A stretch of DNA of 64,000 nucleotides from Photobacterium proteolyticum (GCF_001939735.1 NZ_MJIL01000100.1:241-64240); one strand, 5' to 3'; shown: positions 27,148 through 35,701, numbered from the stretch's first letter. The notes: generated by a model from the sequence alone, not told the origin. Numbers and translations: made by a program.

Positions 27148-27318
27148 AGTTACCTAACCCGCGTCATGTAAATCTAACGCAGCTAATCTTTACGTTGATT
27201 TCTTTACAAGTTGTTTTACATTTTTCTTGTCGATTAGTAAAGCATATGATACCGTTTACTTATTGTAAAAAAAACGACCGTTTACTTTACGTCTTTTCAT
27301 GGTAACGAGGAGCAAGCA
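27148..27318. promoter_or_regulatory. Divergent promoter region with GTTTAC repeats
   Basis: ACCGTTTACTT occurs at 27251-27261 and 27277-27287 (26 bp apart). More TTTAC/GTAAA motifs lie at about 27190-27240, and TTACCTAACCCG lies close to the recombinase start. This is a candidate resolution site or operator cluster between the serine recombinase and the 27319 gene. Confidence 0.4.
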
Positions 27319-27957
27319 ATGGATAAGCATCAAGACGATATCGTATTGGATTCATCAGAATCAGAATTTAAGTGCAAAGGGCCTTACGGTCTTGAGATCT
27401 TCAATGGAGCTACTGGGCAACAAAGAAATGCTCAGTACTGTCGTGTTTATCGTGCCATTGACTGCTTTAAGATTGAGATCGGTGATATGGCTATCAGCGT
27501 CTCTGAGGATGTAGCTACAAAGCTCCTTAATCACATTACGTGTTCTGAAACGAAAGCTTTGTCTGAACTGGACGAGTTTTATCTATCATCCCGAAATTAC
27601 TGCGACATTAATGAGGATATCAGCAAAGAGTGGCATTGCTACCCCTCTGTTAAAGGCAGTGATGTCAGCTTTTTCATTGATGAAGATGATGAAGACAATG
27701 ATGTCGACTCTGAGAATGAAGTACTCGTTTTATCTAGCTACAAAGAGCATGTTCGTTACTTGCGTAAAGACGTAGCTGTCTTTAGCTGTAATGGCCGGTT
27801 CTACATTGGTTATCCGTTCCAGGCAACCGAGATCTCGGAAGACCAATACGACGTATTGAAGTTCTCAAATCGAGCATCTTCCATTACAACAGAAGAAACT
27901 GCAGGATTTGGCAAAATGGACTCTTTCACTCTCAGTGGGGCTCCAGCCCAAATTTAA
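27319..27957 (+). CDS. Unknown acidic protein (cargo)
   Basis: A 212-aa protein, not recognised. It is acidic, with a run of Asp/Glu in the middle (DEDDEDNDVDSE), and has scattered cysteines. No membrane segment or signal peptide is visible. GAGGAG lies 6-7 bases before the ATG, and a terminator follows directly, so it is a single-gene unit at the right end of the island. The acidic stretch suggests DNA mimicry as one possibility, without support beyond charge. Confidence 0.6.
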   Translation: MDKHQDDIVLDSSESEFKCKGPYGLEIFNGATGQQRNAQYCRVYRAIDCFKIEIGDMAISVSEDVATKLLNHITCSETKALSELDEFYLSSRNYCDINEDISKEWHCYPSVKGSDVSFFIDEDDEDNDVDSENEVLVLSSYKEHVRYLRKDVAVFSCNGRFYIGYPFQATEISEDQYDVLKFSNRASSITTEETAGFGKMDSFTLSGAPAQI

Positions 27958-27964
27958 ATAAGCA

Positions 27965-27990
27965 AAAGCCTGCACGACGCAGGCTTTGTT
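27965..27990 (+). terminator. Terminator of the 27319 gene
   Basis: AAAGCCTGC and GCAGGCTTT pair around ACGAC and are followed by GTT. Confidence 0.7.
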
Positions 27991-27997
27991 ATATTGG

Positions 27998-28092
27998 TAT
28001 GTATCGCGAAGCGATGTAAGGGCGGAAAGAACGCTTGAGATGCAGTCAGGTCTCAACTCCGCCCGAAGCCCCGCGAAGCGGTTACGTACCAA
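27998..28092. other. Nested inverted-repeat element near the right end
   Basis: Three stem layers can be read. The outer pair is GGTATGTATCGC with GCGGTTACGTACC (imperfect), the middle is GGGCGGA with TCCGCCC, and the inner is TTGAGA with TCTCAA around a 10-base loop. CGCGAAGCG occurs in both outer arms. This may be a structured RNA, a recombination site or a MITE-like remnant. No coding frame explains it. Confidence 0.45.
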
Positions 28093-28389
28093 AGGGGCAA
28101 TGTTAGATGCGCAGCATGCGCCCCCTGTCAAGCCATAGCGGACTAACAGCGATTACATGTTTTGAGTTGTTTTTTTAGCTTACTTATAGGCTCACTGTCG
28201 AGCAAAAAGTGTAAAGGATTTGAGGGCAAAAAATAGGGGGGATTTGGTGAGAACTATGAGTCAAAACTCAATCTTTACAGAATTGCTTACTTTTGTAATG
28301 AAAGTTTTAGTGTGCTATTTGAGACCAGCCCTTACGTGGCCTGACTTTATTCAGTCAGTCAGTCAGCCAGCCAACTTTGTTCTAGATAA
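28093..28389. other. Right terminal non-coding region of the island
   Basis: No gene is supported. The stretch contains CTTTAC and TTTTGTAA motifs (28273-28298) resembling the left-end palindrome, a CAGT tetranucleotide run (28352-28366), and the terminal AGATAA (28384-28389), which is the inverse of the left terminal TTATCT. Confidence 0.5.
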
Positions 28390-28395
28390 GAAAAA
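28390..28395. repeat. Right copy of the 6-bp island junction repeat (attR core)
   Basis: GAAAAA, identical to 14071-14076, ends the 5' part of the interrupted SPFH gene. Confidence 0.75.
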
Positions 28396-28887
28396 CTCTT
28401 CACCAGTGTATTGGGTTGCGGTGATCACTGTTACATTGCGGGCATTTTTTACCAGCAAGGCATCAATCAAATTGCTGTTGTTACGAAACTCTCGGTGCAT
28501 TTTTTTCACCGACTCAGGGTCAAGAGACAGCTTGAAACGGAAAGTCACGGGAATATTGCCGATATAGGTATCGGCAAAGCGTACTTGGATCGGAGGCAGG
28601 CGCTGGTAGAAGTCTTCACCCGTCGTATTACCATAAGAGACGGTAATCACCTGATCATATTTAGTGATCTTAGACAAGAATGGCATCCGGAAGTGAATCC
28701 CCGGCTCGTTGAACACGTCCAGCTCACCCGTCACGTTGTTCTGATGCACGTAGGTATAACCGGCATCAGTCATTAGAACGGAGCTGTTAACGAGACCAAT
28801 CAGTGCTGATACGCCGAGAATTCCCCCCACGACAGGCAATGATATTTTCTTCTTTAATGTTGTGCTTGCTTGCGGCTTAAAATCCAT
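28390..28887 (-). pseudogene. 5' part of SPFH/band-7 (prohibitin-like) gene, cut by the island
   Basis: This is the first 166 codons of the interrupted gene: a short cytoplasmic start, one membrane segment (about 15-35; VVGGILGVSALIGLV) and the band-7 domain up to TGEEFF. Read-through into the island adds nine foreign residues (LSRTKLAG after the junction) and stops at 28363, so a truncated membrane-anchored protein of about 174 aa could still be made. It lies downstream of efp in the same direction, beyond a terminator. Confidence 0.85.
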
Positions 28888-29020
28888 GTCTTCGTTTACC
28901 TAGTCATATTGTTGTTGTGAATTAATAAATAGAAACGATTCCGACAACAAATACAACCAGCTTCATAAAGACAATGCCAACAAACTAATATTACTGATTT
29001 TGCTTAAATGACAGGCAACA

Positions 29021-29047
29021 AAAAAGGCCGCCAAGGCGACCTTTTTT
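29021..29047 (-). terminator. Intrinsic terminator of efp
   Basis: AAAAGGCCGCC and GGCGACCTTTT pair around AA, with T/A runs on both sides; it lies just after the efp stop on the minus strand. Confidence 0.8.
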
Positions 29048-29063
29048 CAGCAGTAGGCAGTGA

Positions 29064-29630
29064 TTACTTCACACGACCTACATATTCAGCGCTACGCGTA
29101 TCAACTTTGACCACTTCGCCAATCTGAATAAATAGCGGTACACGTACTACAGCACCTGTAGTTAGTGTTGCAGGCTTACCACCTGTACCCTGAGTATCGC
29201 CTTTCAGACCTGGATCAGTTTCAACCACTTCCAGCTCAACAAAGTTAGGTGGAGTCACAGTGATTGGGTTACCGTTCCACAGCGTCAGCGTACAAGTATT
29301 GTTCTCTACCAGCCACTTCGCATTATCACCAACAGCTTTAACATCGGCAGCAAGCTGCTCGAATGTTTCGTTGTTCATGAAGTGGTAGAATTCACCATCG
29401 TTGTACAGGTAATCAAGATCGATGTCGATTACGTCTGCAGCTTCAACCGACTCACCAGACTTGAAAGTCTTTTCAAGCACCTTGCCTGAAAGTAGCTTAC
29501 GGATCTTAACGCGGTTGAACGCCTGGCCTTTACCTGGCTTAACAAATTCGTTTTCGATAATGACACATGGTTCATTATCTAGCATAATTTTCATTCCGCC
29601 GCGGAATTCATTGGTGCTGAAAGACGCCAT
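29064..29630 (-). CDS. efp: Elongation factor P
   Basis: EF-P binds between the ribosomal P and E sites and relieves stalling at proline runs. The 188-aa protein has the three-domain form. Lys34 in EFVKPGKGQAF is the residue that EpmA and EpmB modify with beta-lysine. The C-terminus ends AEYVGRVK. It is divergent from epmB with 33 bases between the starts, the arrangement known from E. coli. Confidence 0.97.
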   Translation of the reverse strand: MASFSTNEFRGGMKIMLDNEPCVIIENEFVKPGKGQAFNRVKIRKLLSGKVLEKTFKSGESVEAADVIDIDLDYLYNDGEFYHFMNNETFEQLAADVKAVGDNAKWLVENNTCTLTLWNGNPITVTPPNFVELEVVETDPGLKGDTQGTGGKPATLTTGAVVRVPLFIQIGEVVKVDTRSAEYVGRVK

Positions 29631-29663
29631 TTCTATCCTCTTAACATCTTCGAGTTGTATTTA

Positions 29664-30686
29664 ATGCCGCATATAATAACCCGAAACGCATCAACTGTTG
29701 AGCAAAACTGGCTCAATGATCTAGCGAATGCGATATCCGATCCCTTTCAGCTGCTCAAAACCCTGAAAATTGATCCGACTCCCTGGGAATCAGGCCTCGC
29801 TGCCCGGAAATTATTTGCGCTCCGTGTTCCTATGAGCTTTGTCGAAAGAATGGAAGTTGGCAACCCCTACGACCCGTTACTGCGACAAGTACTCCCGCTC
29901 GAAGAAGAATTCGAGGTACATAGCGGTTATTCCCTCGATCCGCTGGAAGAGCAGGACAATGCCATTCCCGGCCTACTGCACAAATACAAGAACCGGGTGT
30001 TGATGATTGTAAAAGGAGGCTGCGCGGTCAACTGCCGCTACTGCTTCCGCCGTCATTTCCCCTACGAGGACAACAAGGGCAGCAAGCGCCACTGGCAGAC
30101 CGCACTCGACTATATTGCAACCCAGCCCGAGGTAAGCGAAGTCATTCTTTCCGGCGGTGATCCTCTGATGGCCAAGGATCATGAGCTGCAGTGGCTGATC
30201 GAAAGGATCGACCGGATCCCGCATATCAAACGTCTTCGGATCCACTCTCGCCTGCCCGTGGTACTTCCGGCACGTATTAACGAACAACTGTGCATGTTGC
30301 TTAAGCAAAGTCGATTGCAGACTGTTCTGGTGACTCACATCAACCATGCCAACGAAATCAATAACGAATTTCGCCAGGCGATGACCAAACTCAAGCAGGC
30401 CAATGTCACGCTACTCAACCAAGGTGTTCTGCTGAGAGGGGTTAATGATTCGGTCGGTGCCCTCTCGCAACTGAGCGAGGCTCTGTTTGATGCCGGTATC
30501 CTGCCCTACTACCTCCATGTACTGGACAAAGTACAGGGAGCAGCGCACTTCATGGTCGATGACGAACAGGCGCGCAAACTGATCGCCGGTGTCCTGGAGA
30601 ATGTTTCGGGCTATCTGGTACCCCGCCTGACCCGCGAAATCGGGGGTAGAAACAGCAAAACCCCGCTTGATCTTCACCTAGAGTAG
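29664..30686 (+). CDS. epmB: EF-P beta-lysylation protein EpmB (lysine 2,3-aminomutase)
   Basis: EpmB is a radical-SAM, PLP-dependent aminomutase that makes (R)-beta-lysine for EF-P. In the 340-aa protein the radical-SAM motif is CAVNCRYCFRRHFPY, with the further SGGDPLMAKDHEL and HINHANE segments conserved. ATG 29664 (MPHIITRNASTVEQNW) fits the family start; a TTG three codons upstream is in frame. It is divergent from efp, and epmA is at 8259. Confidence 0.96.
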   Translation: MPHIITRNASTVEQNWLNDLANAISDPFQLLKTLKIDPTPWESGLAARKLFALRVPMSFVERMEVGNPYDPLLRQVLPLEEEFEVHSGYSLDPLEEQDNAIPGLLHKYKNRVLMIVKGGCAVNCRYCFRRHFPYEDNKGSKRHWQTALDYIATQPEVSEVILSGGDPLMAKDHELQWLIERIDRIPHIKRLRIHSRLPVVLPARINEQLCMLLKQSRLQTVLVTHINHANEINNEFRQAMTKLKQANVTLLNQGVLLRGVNDSVGALSQLSEALFDAGILPYYLHVLDKVQGAAHFMVDDEQARKLIAGVLENVSGYLVPRLTREIGGRNSKTPLDLHLE

Positions 30687-31172
30687 ACATCTGGCCACCA
30701 CCAAACGTTTCCAAGGGCTATAACACAGGCAATATAGCCCTGGCACCTTCTCACGATTGATTCACCAACCGTCAAGGCCAGCATCATGCTGGCCTTTTTA
30801 TTAAGCCGCCATTTCACATGTACAGCTTTGCCCATCTAAAACAGCTAATTGATGCACTTTTTACCTTATCATAAGGCAAATACAAAATATGAGACTAACT
30901 TACTGATTTTTATAATCTTATTCACGTACAGCTTTTCTGGCTTTTTTCCTGACAAACTCTACACGCCTCTAAAAGGCTACCACAAGCCAAATACTGCTCT
31001 TGAAATCACCGGGTTCAAGCAAATTCCCTTGTCCAGACGATAAAAAAATATCATCGCCATTTCGCTCGCTTTTCAGCCATTTCGGGCGCATAGTCGCGCT
31101 CCATTCAGCAGGTTCGAAGGTAGCCAAACTTCCCTTGCTGAGCTTTTTTGACTATTGATAACGAGTAACGCA
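30687..31172. other. Spacer epmB-rimK with short repeats
   Basis: The epmB terminator is at 30774-30800. GTACAGCTTT occurs at 30820-30829 and GTACAGCTTTT at 30926-30936, the latter followed by CTGGCTTTTTTCC. The same motif recurs after 32700. No gene is supported. Confidence 0.55.
30774..30800 (+). terminator. Intrinsic terminator of epmB
   Basis: AAGGCCAGCAT and ATGCTGGCCTT (sharing a short loop) are followed by TTTA. Confidence 0.8.
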
Positions 31173-32078
31173 ATGAAAATTGGCATTTTATCCCAGAACG
31201 AAAACCTGTATTCCACCCGTCGCCTGCGCCAAGCCTGCGAAGAGCGAGGCCACGAGGCAGTAGTCATCAATGCACTGCGTTGTTATATGAATATCAACTC
31301 GGTACAGCCGTCGATTCACTTCGAGGGTAATGATTTAACCGGCTTTGATGCCATCATTCCCCGTATTGGTTCAGACATTACGTTCTATGGCTGCTCGGTA
31401 CTGCGTCAGTTTGAAATGATGGATGTATTTTCGGTCAACCAGTCCATTGCGATTTCTCGTTCTCGCGACAAGCTGCGCTCGCTGCAGCTGCTTAGTCGCA
31501 AAGGCGTCGGCATGCCTATCACCGGCTTTGCCAGCAAGCCCGACGATGTGCCCGATCTAATCAAAATGGTCGGTGGTGCGCCGTTGGTGATCAAGCTGCT
31601 TGAGGGTACCCAGGGAATTGGTGTCGTACTGGCAGAAACCCAAAAAGCGGCCGAGAGCGTCATTGAAGCCTTTATGGGCCTTAAAGCCAATATCATGGTG
31701 CAGGAGTTTATCGAGGAGGCCGGCGGGGCCGATATTCGCTGCTTTGTGATTGGCGACAAAGTGATTGCTGCGATGAAGCGCCAGGCTGCCGACGGAGAAT
31801 TCCGTTCCAACCTGCACCGTGGCGGCAGTGCGACCCTGATCCGAATTACACCGGAAGAGCGCAAAACGGCCGTTGCGGCAGCCAAGGCGATGGGGCTCAG
31901 TGTCGCCGGAGTTGACCTGCTTCGCTCTAAACGCGGGCCACTGGTGATGGAAGTCAACTCCTCACCGGGGCTGGAAGGGATCGAAAGCGCGACAGGCAAA
32001 GACATTGCCGGCCTGATTGTCGAACACATCGAAAAGCATGCCGCCAAGAAAGGGCGCCGCCGGCTACCGTTTCAATAA
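31173..32078 (+). CDS. rimK: Ribosomal protein S6--L-glutamate ligase RimK
   Basis: An ATP-grasp ligase that adds glutamates to the C-terminus of ribosomal protein S6. The 301-aa protein matches E. coli RimK from MKIGILSQNENLYSTRRL through PRIGSDITFYG, GGAPLVIKLLEGTQGIGV and VMEVNSSPGLEGIE. ATG 31173 gives the family length. The following MgtC-like gene begins 16 bases after the stop, so they may be cotranscribed. Confidence 0.95.
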   Translation: MKIGILSQNENLYSTRRLRQACEERGHEAVVINALRCYMNINSVQPSIHFEGNDLTGFDAIIPRIGSDITFYGCSVLRQFEMMDVFSVNQSIAISRSRDKLRSLQLLSRKGVGMPITGFASKPDDVPDLIKMVGGAPLVIKLLEGTQGIGVVLAETQKAAESVIEAFMGLKANIMVQEFIEEAGGADIRCFVIGDKVIAAMKRQAADGEFRSNLHRGGSATLIRITPEERKTAVAAAKAMGLSVAGVDLLRSKRGPLVMEVNSSPGLEGIESATGKDIAGLIVEHIEKHAAKKGRRRLPFQ

Positions 32079-32094
32079 ACCAGGAGAAAATGCA

Positions 32095-32601
32095 ATGTGG
32101 CCTGACATTGCCCCCTTTGCGTGGCCTGCGCTAATGAAATGCGGGATCTGCGGCGCACTAATCGGTTTGGAGCGCCAGCTACGAGGCAAACCGGTGGGGA
32201 TCCGTACATCGACCTTAATCATTGTCGGCACTTACTGCTTTATCACGCTCGGGCGAACACTGTCTGACAGCAATGCCGACATTGCCCGCGTCATGGCCCA
32301 GGTGATCACCGGTATCGGCTTTCTCGGTGCCGGTGTGATGATGAACCGTGACGGCCAAATACACGGCGTGACATCAGCGGCTGTGGTTTGGATGCTGGCC
32401 GCGCTGGGCGTCACCATCGGACTGGGCTATGGTCAGAGCGCGGTGATTATGACGGGCGTCATGATTGCGGTACTGCTCGGCGTCGACAAGCTGGAAAACA
32501 GCCTGCGCTTTCTGCGCAAGGGGGTTCACGCCCATTGGTCTGACCGTCGTCAGCGCAAACTAATGAAGCGTACCCCGCCTCCGGATCAATCCGGGGGATA
32601 A
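32095..32601 (+). CDS. MgtC/SapB family membrane protein
   Basis: A 168-aa protein with about four hydrophobic segments. The family signature is clear: CGALIGLERQLRGKPVGIRTSTLI, then GIGFLGAGVMM and GVTSAAVVWMLAALG. The start at 32095 follows AGGAG by 8 bases; the frame is open further upstream into rimK. Related proteins affect Mg2+ homeostasis and F1F0-ATPase in pathogens, but short SapB-type proteins like this one have no settled role. Confidence 0.85.
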   Translation: MWPDIAPFAWPALMKCGICGALIGLERQLRGKPVGIRTSTLIIVGTYCFITLGRTLSDSNADIARVMAQVITGIGFLGAGVMMNRDGQIHGVTSAAVVWMLAALGVTIGLGYGQSAVIMTGVMIAVLLGVDKLENSLRFLRKGVHAHWSDRRQRKLMKRTPPPDQSGG

Positions 32602-32710
32602 GCCGTACACCTTTCCACGGAAGGTACAATTTAAAGCTGAGCAAAACAAAACTTCAATACAATAACTTGCATCACTAATTTAAGTGGTTGTTTTAAAATG
32701 AGATAATCTT

Positions 32711-33085
32711 GTTCAGCTTTTCGAGCTTTTTTCCTTTAAAGCTTATCGTGGTTAAAATGCGACATTACCCTGGATCATGTACAGCTTTTTACCTCAAAAA
32801 CAGCTTTTATGTGATCGAATAGAGCACCTAAAACTAACAACTCTAACATTAGACTTAAACCACTGAATTTAAACAATAAAAATACAGTGCAGCTTTTACA
32901 GTTTTTTCTCCGGAGAACCCTGCACAGCCTTTTTATGGCTTTTCCCTTCTCATACTGTCGAACATGATCAGCAAATAGAGCTTTGTTCAACAAAGAGCTG
33001 AGCAAAAGTAACACCATGAACTGATGACTTTAAATATGAATATAAGCTATTGTTTTAAAACAACAATAATAAGCGTACAGCTTTT
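32711..33085. repeat. Dispersed GTACAGCTTTT repeat cluster
   Basis: Four copies of GTACAGCTTTT or a one-base variant lie here on the plus strand, and two more lie at 30820 and 30926. The copies at 30926 and 32711 also share the following GCTTTTTTCC. They are confined to non-coding DNA around rimK and the MgtC-like gene. Confidence 0.5.
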
Positions 33086-33608
33086 TAAGGGATTTCACGG
33101 ATGAACTGTTCGAGGAAAGCTTTCAAATTTTAAAACCAGCATACCTGATAAAGTGGCGTTATCAGAAGGGTAAATAAGAAAGAATAAAGCTATAAAAATT
33201 AAAAGGCTAAGGCAACTTCCTGTCACCGAAGCCTGAGAGGTTAACCCGTCTATCCTATTGGTGCACAGCTCGTTAAGGAACTAAGTACACCAACTCCGCC
33301 TGATAGAAACACAAGACGAAGTGCGTATTTAAGGACTTCTGGATCGATTTTGATAACAAATATCATGCGTTAACTCCAAATGAAGTTGTTCGCGTACTAT
33401 CTAAGCACCAATAGCCGCTTGTCTATACTAAGCGTTTGTTCATACTTGAATGCTTCAAGCACATAAGGCGTATCCTTATTCGCCTCATATGTCCATTGTG
33501 TCACAATGTTCAATTAAGATCAGCTGTGAACTTTCACATAAGAAAGCTCGTCAGGATATTAACCAAATAAATTCAATCAACTACACATTCATTTTCTAAA
33601 GGCACAAA

Positions 33609-33634
33609 AAAGCTGGAGACAGAGCTCCAGCTTT
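33609..33634 (-). terminator. Intrinsic terminator of groESL
   Basis: AAAGCTGGAG and CTCCAGCTTT form a perfect 10-bp stem around ACAGAG. On the minus strand a T-run follows. Confidence 0.8.
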
Positions 33635-33722
33635 CAATCAATCTGCTAGTGCAGAAGGGAGTAATGGTTCAGCTCAAAGCAGCATTGTTCCAATGCCGCA
33701 AAGAGATGAGCGATTACGGCAA

Positions 33723-35369
33723 TTACATCATGCCGCCCATACCACCCATACCACCCATGCCGCCCATATCAGGCATTGCTGGAGCAGAATCTTGTGGTAG
33801 GTCAGTAACCATCGCTTCGGTAGTGATCATCAGGCCAGCAACAGAAGCCGCAAACTGCAGTGCAGAACGCGTTACTTTTGTTGGGTCCAGGATACCCATT
33901 TCGATCATGTCACCGTACTCGCCTGTTGCCGCGTTGTAACCGTAGTTACCTTCGCCAGCACGAACGTTGTTAGCAACCACAGACTCTTCGTCACCGGCAT
34001 TCTTGGTAATTTGACGAATTGGAGACTCCATAGCGCGTAGTGCAACACGGATACCCACGTTCTGCTCTTCGTTCGCACCTTCAAGGCCTACAACTTTTGA
34101 AGCAGCACGGATAAGTGCAACACCACCACCAGCAACCACGCCTTCTTCTACCGCTGCACGCGTTGCGTGTAGGGCATCTTCAACACGGTCTTTCTTCTCT
34201 TTCATTTCAACTTCAGTAGCAGCACCTACTTTGATTACTGCAACACCGCCTGCTAGCTTAGCAACACGCTCCTGAAGTTTCTCTTTGTCGTAGTCTGACG
34301 TCGCTTCTTCAATCTGCTGACGAATTTGAGCAACACGACCCTCAATCATCGCTTCTTCACCCATACCATCGATGATAGTGGTGTTTTCTTTAGTGATTGT
34401 TACACGCTTCGCCTGACCCAGGTCTTCAAGCTGAACTTTCTCAAGCTCCAGACCGATTTCCTCAGAAATCACTGTACCCGCTGTCAGTACCGCAATATCT
34501 TGCAGCATTGCTTTACGACGGTCACCGAAACCAGGTGCCTTAACAGCAGCTACTTTCACGATACCGCGCATGTTGTTCACAACCAGCGTCGCCAGAGCTT
34601 CGCCTTCTACATCTTCTGCAATGATAAGCAGTGGACGAGACGCTTTCGCTACCGCTTCCAGAGTCGGCAGTAGTTCACGGATGTTAGAGACTTTCTTGTC
34701 AACAAGCAGGATGAATGGGTTTTCCAGATCAACTGAACCCGCTTCCTGGTTGTTGATGAAGTAAGGAGACAGGTAACCGCGGTCGAACTGCATACCTTCA
34801 ACAACGTCTAGCTCATCGTGAAGAGCCTGACCTTCTTCAACCGTGATAACACCATCACGACCTACTTTATCCATTGCTTCTGCGATGATGTTACCGACAG
34901 TCTCGTCAGAGTTTGCAGAGATAGTACCTACCTGAGCAATCGCCTTGGTATCAGCACATGGCACAGACAGTGTCTTTAGCTCTTCAACAGCAGCAATAAC
35001 GGCTTTGTCGATACCGCGCTTAAGATCCATCGGGTTCATACCCGCAGCAACTGCCTTAAGGCCTTCGTTAACAATAGACTGTGCAAGTACAGTCGCTGTT
35101 GTCGTACCGTCACCCGCCGCATCGTTGGCTTGAGAAGCAACTTCTTTAACCATCTGTGCGCCCATGTTCTGGAACTTGTCTTCCAGCTCGATTTCACGCG
35201 CAACAGAAACACCATCTTTAGTGATAGTTGGTGCGCCGAAAGATTTGTCCAGAACAACGTTACGACCCTTAGGACCCAGTGTTACTTTTACTGCGTCAGC
35301 CAGAACGTTAACACCTTCCAGCATTTTAACTCGTGCATCGTTACCAAATTTAACGTCTTTAGCAGCCAT
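33723..35369 (-). CDS. groEL: Chaperonin GroEL (60 kDa)
   Basis: The ATP-driven folding chamber subunit. The 548-aa protein starts MAAKDVKFGNDARVKMLEG, has the GDGTTTATVLA nucleotide site and the family signature AAVEEGVVAGGGVAL, and ends in the GGM-repeat tail (MGGMGGMGGMGGMM). It is in an operon with groES, 41 bases apart. Codon use looks highly optimised, as in frd and aspA. Confidence 0.98.
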   Translation of the reverse strand: MAAKDVKFGNDARVKMLEGVNVLADAVKVTLGPKGRNVVLDKSFGAPTITKDGVSVAREIELEDKFQNMGAQMVKEVASQANDAAGDGTTTATVLAQSIVNEGLKAVAAGMNPMDLKRGIDKAVIAAVEELKTLSVPCADTKAIAQVGTISANSDETVGNIIAEAMDKVGRDGVITVEEGQALHDELDVVEGMQFDRGYLSPYFINNQEAGSVDLENPFILLVDKKVSNIRELLPTLEAVAKASRPLLIIAEDVEGEALATLVVNNMRGIVKVAAVKAPGFGDRRKAMLQDIAVLTAGTVISEEIGLELEKVQLEDLGQAKRVTITKENTTIIDGMGEEAMIEGRVAQIRQQIEEATSDYDKEKLQERVAKLAGGVAVIKVGAATEVEMKEKKDRVEDALHATRAAVEEGVVAGGGVALIRAASKVVGLEGANEEQNVGIRVALRAMESPIRQITKNAGDEESVVANNVRAGEGNYGYNAATGEYGDMIEMGILDPTKVTRSALQFAASVAGLMITTEAMVTDLPQDSAPAMPDMGGMGGMGGMGGMM

Positions 35370-35410
35370 GTCTTTCTTCCTTTCTTAATTCTTTATTCGT
35401 AGTGATCGGA

Positions 35411-35701
35411 TTATTCAACGATTGCCATGATGTCATTTTCAGACATGATCAGGACTTCTTTACCATCGATCTTCTCAGACTTCGTGCCGTAGCCTTCAGC
35501 AAAGATCACAGTATCACCAACTTTAACGTCCAGCGGCTGTACCGTGCCGTTTTCTAGGATGCGGCCTTTGCCTACTGCCAGTACTGTACCGCGAGTAGAT
35601 TTTTCAGCTGCAGAACCAGTTAGAACGATGCCGCCGGCAGATTTTGATTCAACTTCTTGGCGCTCAACGATAACTCGGTCATGTAAAGGACGAATGTTCA
35701 T
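35411..35701 (-). CDS. groES: Co-chaperonin GroES
   Basis: The 96-aa heptameric lid of GroEL. The start MNIRPLHDRVIVER, mobile loop (SAGGIVLTGSAAEKSTRG) and VGDTVIFAEGYG region are typical. AGGAGAG precedes the ATG. First gene of the groESL operon. Confidence 0.98.
   Translation of the reverse strand: MNIRPLHDRVIVERQEVESKSAGGIVLTGSAAEKSTRGTVLAVGKGRILENGTVQPLDVKVGDTVIFAEGYGTKSEKIDGKEVLIMSENDIMAIVE

Larger units (their letters stand above)
14077..28389. mobile_element. 14.3-kb recombinase-trio island inserted in an SPFH gene
   Basis: The limits are set by the split gene and the 6-bp repeat. The ends begin with inverted TTATCT (14077-14082 and, inverted, 28384-28389), and similarity extends further: 12 of the first 16 bases agree. 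The left 8.5 kb is one overlapping operon with three tyrosine-recombinase-like proteins, three small proteins and a RecD-like helicase. The right 5.4 kb is cargo: an MBL/membrane pair, a UmuD'-like operon, a NYN-like gene, a serine recombinase and an unknown gene. By eye the DNA is richer in A+T than its flanks. No conjugation or phage structural genes are seen, so it is probably an integrative element moved by its own recombinases. Confidence 0.85.
32602..33722. other. 1.1-kb gene-poor region between MgtC-like gene and groEL
   Basis: No convincing gene is present: the longest frame is an 80-codon minus-strand one without a good start context. The left half contains GTACAGCTTTT-type motifs (32711-32721, 32779-32789, 32887-32897, 33075-33085, the first and third with one change) and related AGCTTTT runs. 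The remainder is AT-rich without visible structure, apart from the groEL terminator at 33609-33634. Confidence 0.55.

Noticed and set aside
27998..28140. Integron attC site suggested by GTTAGATGC and nested repeats
   Set aside because: No matching GCCTAAC-type partner box at the right distance and no integron integrase in the window; kept only as a structured element.
28220..28567. 115-codon plus-strand frame across the right island junction
   Set aside because: It spans the junction and runs antisense to the SPFH gene, so it was created by the insertion.
32775..33017. 80-codon minus-strand frame in the gene-poor region
   Set aside because: No ribosome site; composition reflects repeated AGCTTTT runs read on the opposite strand.
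33649..33939. 96-codon plus-strand frame over the end of groEL
   Set aside because: Antisense to the GGM tail of groEL; its Pro-Pro-Met repeats are the complement of that tail.
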